A stretch of 60,000 bases of DNA from Owenia fusiformis (Eukaryota > Annelida > Polychaeta > Sabellida > Oweniidae): the NCBI GenBank assembly GCA_903813345.2, contig CAIIXF020000005.1, positions 34,849,375 through 34,909,374 on the forward strand, in the 5' to 3' direction. Every line of letters begins with the position of its first letter. Position 1 is the first letter of the stretch. Under the pieces are notes generated by a model. The model saw only the letters and a list, made by a program, of their open reading frames with translations, was not told the origin of the DNA and searched no databases. Shown here piece after piece: positions 53,000 through 60,000 of the stretch. A program made the translations under genes and the position numbers.

Positions 53000-55900
53000 T
53001 TATAATACTGTGATGGAGTTTCCAGTTTATTAATAGGGTATGCCATGATAAATCCCGACCGCTTTCGGTAACATAGTCTTCTGATGATAAAAGGTTATAG
53101 TATATACAGTTTCAGGCAGAAATAAAAGTGAATGTAGTACCCCGAACGGATCGAATATTTGTCTGGATCATCTGCTTTTAGAGATGACAGCCTTAATAAT
53201 TTACCTGAGAAATTATCTATTGTCTGTCAGATATTTATTGTTAGGCGATATACATTTAGTGTTTAAACAATATAATTAGAATACTGTCACTGGGTATTTT
53301 GCAATTATATTAATAATATTGACTTTTCATGATAATTATAAATGAAGGCTGCATGGTCAAGTAACACGCATTTGACCCTTTATCAGATGAAATATGTTTG
53401 TTCGGAAAACTAATTTCGATGAATATTCATTGAACAATTATTCATTAATCAATCAAAACTATAAAATAAAATATAAATTGAAACCGTCCAACCAGAACAT
53501 TTTACTATTTGCAATATTCACCATGCGATGTTTATCATGCTGCTGTGACTCCAGATCTTGATCAATCCAAAAGGTCAGGTAGCTTACACCAATATGTTAT
53601 ATATCATATGAGAGCCTGTTCAACTTTTATTAAGCTCAACAGTTTCCACACCTGTACACTGCTTTATACCATTTGATGGATACTATTATTGTTTATTCTA
53701 GCCACCAGGATTGGTGTTTACATGATCATACAGTACATTTTACGCTACATAAAATTATGAAAATATTTGTCACGTTCAAAAAGAAAAGACTTTGAAAGAA
53801 AAGTTTCAGTGAAAACATGAACCCAGGGCAATAAATAATAGAATGGAGTATTTTAAGATCTCCTCCTCTTTTTTTAATAATGCAAATAGTTGCTGCCATG
53901 TAAGATCAAGCAAAATGGACTAATGTAGTAACTAGGAAACATTCACGAGTTTAAGATCTCTTCACAGTGATCAATCATAGCAATATTTGCCAAGTCAAGA
54001 ATTAAATAAGATTTGTAAATAAGTTCAATAGGTAGGAATAATATTACATATTAATTCACTGTTTTGACACTAACTGTTATACCTACATGATTTAAAGACG
54101 TTAAGTTCCGTCTACCATTGGCTGGTTTCTTCAGTTACTTCTGAAATCCTCAAACTTTTCAAAACTTGAAGTGACTGGAGAAGTCCATAATTCAGCCAAT
54201 GGAAGACGAAACGTCTTTCAATCATGTAGACATGTAACAGGTATTGCCAAAAAACGGGAATTAAAGCATAAGAATTAAGTAATCCATGTGATGAACATAC
54301 ATATATTTTTTGTGTTACAGATACCACATAAATATAAGATGTCAAATTTGATACAATTTTAACACCATACATATAATCAGAATTGGCTGCGAATGGCATC
54401 ATGATGATCCATGACATCTCATTTCTTCTCAGCTCTGAGATGATGTTTCAGGTCGGAAACAGAAAGATGCTATGAGTATCAGAATGGCGAACTTGGGGGA
54501 ATGTCATGACGCACCCTGTACATGGGATCCTGTATAAATAATTAAAGCGTGTACAATGTTTTAGTGATATTCATTTGAATGGTCGCCCTCCGATTTCACT
54601 CCACTGCAAATGTACAGGTAAATAGATTTACCAGCTGAAGTTTACCGGCGTGAATTCTGGAATTAAAATCATTAACATTTGCAACTGAATGGAGTTATAA
54701 CACACTGTATATGTTGAGCTATGTGTATCAATCTATGGATACAATGGCCAGTGAGTATTTTATAGCATGTTTAATAATTTTCATCATAAAAAGTATTTTA
54801 AATAAAGGCTCGGTTTGAACGCCATTTAATTCATCTGCAAGATATATAAATATTGAACCTTTAGTACAGGAAACGTTTTATACAAGAGAATTACAGCTCA
54901 GTAAAGGGAATGCGATTGTTGAATTGTTAAATGATTGTATTCATCAAAAAAGCAACGTCGCTTAAATCATTACAGATTTTATTTACAATGAAAAAATAAC
55001 TAAAAAAACACTATGTCGGCAAGTAACCTCGCTAAAAGGGTTGGGGTGGAACAATCATCGACAACTTATAAAGTTAATCTGGTGTTCAGGAATGTTGATA
55101 TACGATAGTTGATACAACATTAAGTAACATTGTATGAGTCGATCAGTCAGTTAGCAGGTTCTAAGAATGCCACGATACCCTTGTTAGTTTACAGGAATAT
55201 GATACTATTAATACTCTCATTGGTTGGATTGTGCTTCAGGGAATATTCACCGCAGACACAGGAGTATTATTCCACCAAAAGCTGACTGGAGAATCAGGGC
55301 GAACAGTCATACAATTAACGGATAACTAATGGTTTTAACCAAAACGTCCTGCTGTTTGATAGACACGCTCTGTTGTAGTACGTGATACCTTTAAATTTCT
55401 ATAACCCACATGAAAAACACAAATGAAAAAATTTAAGTACAAAGTCGTGGCAATCCTGATTGGTTAATCATAGATATGCTGGAGCCTTTGTATTTGTTTT
55501 TTTCTTACTTTCCTTTTTAAAACTCATGTCCGAAAATTCAACTGAAAATAGCAAAAATGGGAGTTTTAAATAAAAATGAATCTATAAGAAAAGTGCAGTT
55601 GGTAACACTTTTAAGGAATAAGGTCATTGCTTCTTAAGTTCAGGTAATTATTTACAAAATTATTTACAAAAATTGATTTCTCAGTTTCACAACAATGTGA
55701 GTTGGCACATTTTTATTCTCATGGGGCGAAATGTATTTCCAGATACATGGATAGTAAACTTGTATTGAGACTAGTCTTATCGTTAAAATGTGTTCCATTT
55801 AGTCTTGCCTCAAGACAGTGGATCCCCCGCCCCAACATGTTTCATCAACACACCTACCCGTTGTAGATCGGGGAGGGTTCTATGGTCTTGAAGCAAGTCT

Positions 55901-57500
55901 AATTCCATTTACTGTTCATGCATACAGGAATCGAGCGGTTGGCTCCACATATCTGACTGGTAACCCTGAGTAGCCTAGATCTCGATGTAATTTTGCTAGC
56001 AGAAACGATGACCTTGACTAAAGAAGTGTTGGATTTCAGAAACAAACTCAGGGTTTACTGTTAGTGTAAGGCAAAGGTGCAGTACATTCCACTTTAACTC
56101 AGCAGTATAACATGAAACACTCAATAAAAGCAAACCTACTTTTTGTTCGAAAATGAATATAAATCTAAGTTAACGGCATTTTATGAGGACAAAAGTCAGA
56201 ACTGACAGACTGAGGATATAAATCGCGATGCAGTGAAGTCTGAAGCACATACATGCCCAATAATAAAGTACGTGGATTGTTAAGATTGCGAACACACAAT
56301 TTACTCGGTAAATACAATTGACACTTCAGGATATCCACCCTTGCCACGAGTAGAGATCGGCATATGGAGAGGTAAGGCTAATAAAAATATGATATCTCCT
56401 CCCGCATCGACTATAGGATATAGGTTTATCCCATAGTTCAATGACGTGGTCTTTACAGACGCACATTTTCTACTGGAGTAAAAAGTTTTGGCGGATTAAC
56501 AGAATTCTCGGATAATGATAAGTTTATTTGATATTGGGGTGTGGGAATATATTAACAAATAAAAAATCAACGAGCAAGTAATAATCGTTTCAGTAGTTCA
56601 GTTTTATCTATTTTATAGTCTATACAAAAGCAATATACTTTAAAAAATAAATACTCGGTGTTTTTGAAAATCAAATAATCGAATCATTATGACATGTACA
56701 ATTGAAATACATTACATTAGGGAGTAATATAAATATCTAGATCTATCTTACTTTATGAACAATAATTCGCCTAAATGATATACTAAGTAAAATATATACT
56801 CGGGAGATATTTTTCAAATGGAAAACTAAATTGTCCAACTTTTGAGATCAATTTGTGGACAGAAAAATTCATCCAATTCCAATGGCATTTCAAATCGGGA
56901 GCTTTGTTAAAAAATTGAAAATTGAGGTTTTGAATATGAAGTAAATTGATGTTTTAAGCTTTCGTTTTCACTTTAAAACTTTTGCAAATATACATTTTTA
57001 ATTGGCGTTAACACGTAATGTAACGGGAAGTTAGGGTTGTCAATTGCAAACTCCTAGACGTGGGGCGTAAGGGATGTATGCCTGTTAATAATCGTATGGT
57101 ACAAACCTGGATTGACCTAGAAGATAAGGTAGTATATAATGGGAAGTTTGCTATGGGAGGTCTGCCTATCGAGAGAATGAGATAATGGACGCACGGTATG
57201 GACGATTGAATATGGAGAGGGATACGAAGTTATGATGGAAGGTAAAAATAGTAAAAAAGGTTGAAAGACAAAACAAGTTGCGATCGGGGGGGGGGGCGGT
57301 CGGGGACGATATAAGAATAAGATACGATAGAACATAAGATCATCCTTCTTCAAAGGGCTTCATTTATGCTCATGAAAGAAGTGAAATACCCTTGGACCAA
57401 GGATGCATAAGATGGCATAATGAGAATTTCAGAGTATGTGGTGGTAATATACCTACATGTAGATAGTGAGGTAGGGGAGACTAGGTAAAGTGGCATCACA
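53000..57500. other. Gene-free region downstream of TLX
   Basis: AT-rich; no open frame above about 100 codons and none with a domain. It contains the inverted repeat at 54074 and a solo CACCCTGTAC end at about 54509. Confidence 0.45.
54074..54240. repeat. Inverted repeat with about 50-bp imperfect arms
   Basis: CTACATGATTTAAAGACGTT and CCATTGGCTG at the left answer AGCCAATGG and AAACGTCTTTCAATCATGTAG at the right. Short foldback element. Confidence 0.65.
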
Positions 57501-57506
57501 TGGCCT

Positions 57507-57589
57507 CACTCATCCTTCAAGATCGGTCCTTCACTGCTTTCATAGAAGAGCATGTAATCCAATGAAAGACTCTTTGGCCAAGGATGGGC
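57507..57589. repeat. Dispersed repeat, copy B (shared with 36093-36180)
   Basis: CATCCTTCAAGATCGGTCCT through CTTTGGCCAAGGATGG; its outer words CATCCTT/AAGGATG are inverted. Confidence 0.6.
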
Positions 57590-57624
57590 CTCACCTACCT
57601 GATACTATTTTATATTAGTCTCAG

Positions 57625-57830
57625 CTTAAACCAACAACAAACCAACTAATCAATCAACAAACCAACAAAACAACCAACCATTTAATCAATCAACCAACCA
57701 ACTAAACAACCAACCAGCTAGCCAACTAATCAACCAACCAACCAACAAATCAACCAGCCAACTAATCCATCAACAAACCAACAAATAACCAACCATTTAA
57801 TCAACCAACCAACCAACAACCAACTGATCG
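57625..57830. repeat. CAAC/CAAT microsatellite block
   Basis: About 200 bp of irregular ACCAACCAACTAATCAATCA-type tetranucleotide repeats with no other content. Confidence 0.85.
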
Positions 57831-59546
57831 AGCTACTGATATCATTTTGACATCCATTTCTTTATCCTGGAAACGATCTCTCTTTGTACTGTATGATTCA
57901 TGGCAGGAAAACCGAATAATTCAAGTATTCAGTTGGTTCCATGTCCTATTTTCCCTAAATTCATATTGGTTCCCTGAGACTACTAGTATATAAAAATATG
58001 TTACTTAAAGTTGGTGTATGGAAAGCTGTGTATGTATGCATTGTAAAGACCGTAATCTAAGGTCTACATTATAGTAATGCATACACCCTTCATATAAACT
58101 TATCGGAACGAGCTCTACATACCTACGTTATTTACTTTTGATCATTATGACCAAACTTCATATTAGTTTTTTATGCTTATAAGGATGTGATAAGTGCACG
58201 TTCACTACCTATAGGTGCATTGTTTATAGCCTATTTATTTAGGCATTTTAGGACTACGTATTTGATTTCTGAGAGGCTCGTTGCGTATTACGCAGAGTTG
58301 AAATTATAATGTGGCTATCAGATACATTTACGTCAAACGAGAAATCCTACATCTTTATTCAAAAGGTTTCGGATACTTCAGTATTATAAACACATTGGAA
58401 GTCGACAATTAAATTTAGGCTAGATGACAAGTCTATCTTAAATTCTCATTTGTCATTGTGATTCCAAACATAGGCCCCAGGTTTTCGTGTTCTGCTTTGA
58501 ATGACTAGACTCTGGCTTTTGGTTCAAAATTGTTAAAAAAGACAAAGGGCAACATGAACAAAAATGGGACCAATGACCATGTAAGACACTGCCATTTACA
58601 TCTCTGTACATCTCATTTACCCATTTCTGAAGTTGAGTTGTACGGGCTAGGAAATTTAACTCCAAGAAAAAACGTTCGTGAAACTGTCAACTTATACAAC
58701 TTACTTTAACTTACTTTAACATCCACACCTGCTGTTTTTTGTTATATCATCAAAAATGTCATGTGTAACAATAAGCATACGCTCAACAGCCGCGTTTAAT
58801 TATTCAAGACCCTACTTCATGTTAAACTATTGTGTTATACGCAAATTGTTAGAGGCATCCTTGCTGCAAGGGTATTTTACAAGTATATATGAACTTAAGC
58901 ATAAATGAAGTCCTTTGAAGAGGGATGGTTAGAGGCGTATGATGCCAGATTGGTAAATGGAATGTAACCTGACAGTACCTTATATGGTCATTGAGCCCAT
59001 CTGCGTAATCGTAGGTCTAAGATCCAAGACAAACAGTATCTATGTGGTGTGTCATTAGAGACATCAAAATTCGCCAAATAAAGAAATATGTTGAAATTCA
59101 CTGCCATCAATCAGTGGCCAGTAAACGAGATTGTCTTCAGGTAGTGGTCATATCTTAATCTTATATATTAACTAGCTAACAAACACTAAGTTGCCATATG
59201 CTATTAACCAAAACAACGCCAACAATTGTAGTGAAAATGATTTGTTGACAACAGTTCATGGGCTTTCAGGTCTCTTGAACGCCCATGCATAAACTACACT
59301 TTGAGAAGGTTCTTTGCAGGTTATTATACAAATATTTGTTCCCATCAAAATGAAACTTGAATCATCTTTTGTCTTTGTATTCCAATGTGTAGTTCATCAA
59401 ACCAGATCGATATATTCATTCAACCATAGCAATAATGTCAGATACTTATCCAAATTATGTGTTTGGATTGGGAACTGCATGCATTTGTACGGAAAGCGAA
59501 AGGGGATATACCGCAGAATTTAAAATTCAATGGAGTTTTAACATGG
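57831..59546. other. Unremarkable non-coding sequence
   Basis: Only short frames without features; nothing recognised. Confidence 0.45.
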
Positions 59547-59725
59547 GAGTGATATCACACACCGCGGCCCAGTCAGATATATTTCTGCGCACTTTATTTA
59601 TTTAATTCACTTTGCACAACGCGCCCCCTGTAATTCATTCAGTGCGCAATTAAAAATTGTTTATGAGTGATATCGCACACCGCGGCCCAGTAAGATCGAT
59701 TTCTGCGCACTTTATTTATTAACAC
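59547..59725. repeat. Direct repeat, two copies about 57 bp long
   Basis: GAGTGATATC(A/G)CACACCGCGG CCCAGT and TTTCTGCGCACTTTATTTAT occur at 59547 and 59665, 118 bp apart. The start of a tandem array or a duplicated element end; it may continue beyond the window. Confidence 0.65.
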
Positions 59726-60000
59726 ACTCAAAATATCGCGCTGAAGCTTGTATATTGCTGGCGCGATGTAATTATAGTTTTCTGTTAATAAATGCCCAAC
59801 AAGAAAGGGTAGCACAACGAATTCAACTTTTTTCGAAAGACTGCAGACTTGACCTGCGAAATTGTAATTTTGGATCACAGTGATGCCTCTAGAGAGGATA
59901 TCTATGAGAATTACAGATTATAGTGCGCAGAATTATAAAGTCAAACTGACCTCAAAATGGTAGTACACAGTGTACACTGCCATCTTTCAATAAAGTAACT

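Overview
This window is eukaryotic and comes from an animal. It is AT-rich, its genes are split by GT-AG introns, and most of it is non-coding and full of decayed DNA transposons. A TLX-class homeobox gene and a sepiapterin reductase point to a bilaterian. The repeat landscape (many short TA-flanked inverted-repeat elements, GACG and CAAC microsatellites) suggests a marine invertebrate, possibly a lophotrochozoan; that last step is inference.

I could assemble four protein-coding genes exon by exon, with matching splice phases. (1) 260-15070, + strand: a 13-exon or longer gene for a protein of about 870 residues. It has tandemly duplicated acidic exons, two unusual zinc fingers, a tyrosine-recombinase fold with R, K, R, H and Y in the expected places, a 16-residue repeat and two C-terminal C2H2 fingers. 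(2) 29254-33752, + strand: sepiapterin reductase (264 residues, 3 exons). (3) 35133-39010, - strand: a secreted protein of about 602 residues with a helical N-terminal region, a Cys-rich EGF-like module and a von Willebrand type D domain. It is convergent with gene 2. (4) 48174-52634, + strand: a TLX/Hox11-type homeobox gene (323 residues, 3 exons) in a large gene-poor neighbourhood. An SPR exon-2 fragment at about 41.67 kb is the only clear gene relic besides transposon remains.

The mobile layer is rich. At least seven elements have ends of the form TACAGGGTG...CACCCTGTA and sit between TA dinucleotides. Three carry recognisable mariner-type transposase debris. Two other TA-flanked elements have ACTGTA-type ends, and one of these keeps a helix-turn-helix fragment. 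A truncated non-LTR retrotransposon 3' end lies in an intron of gene 1. The most striking element is a 2,426-bp one in SPR intron 1, with about 100-bp terminal inverted repeats, a perfect 9-bp target duplication, two inward-facing tRNA-like modules and seven regularly spaced ACCGACAA/TTGTCGGT dyads. Other oddities are a pair of 200-bp direct repeats flanking 675 bp, a CGTTC-rich compound element, and several hairpins.

The genes do not form a pathway: the neighbourhood mixes pteridine metabolism, an extracellular protein, a developmental regulator and a transposon-related recombinase. No rRNA, CRISPR or functional tRNA gene was seen. Splice sites and starts were read by eye, so short exons and UTR ends remain uncertain.
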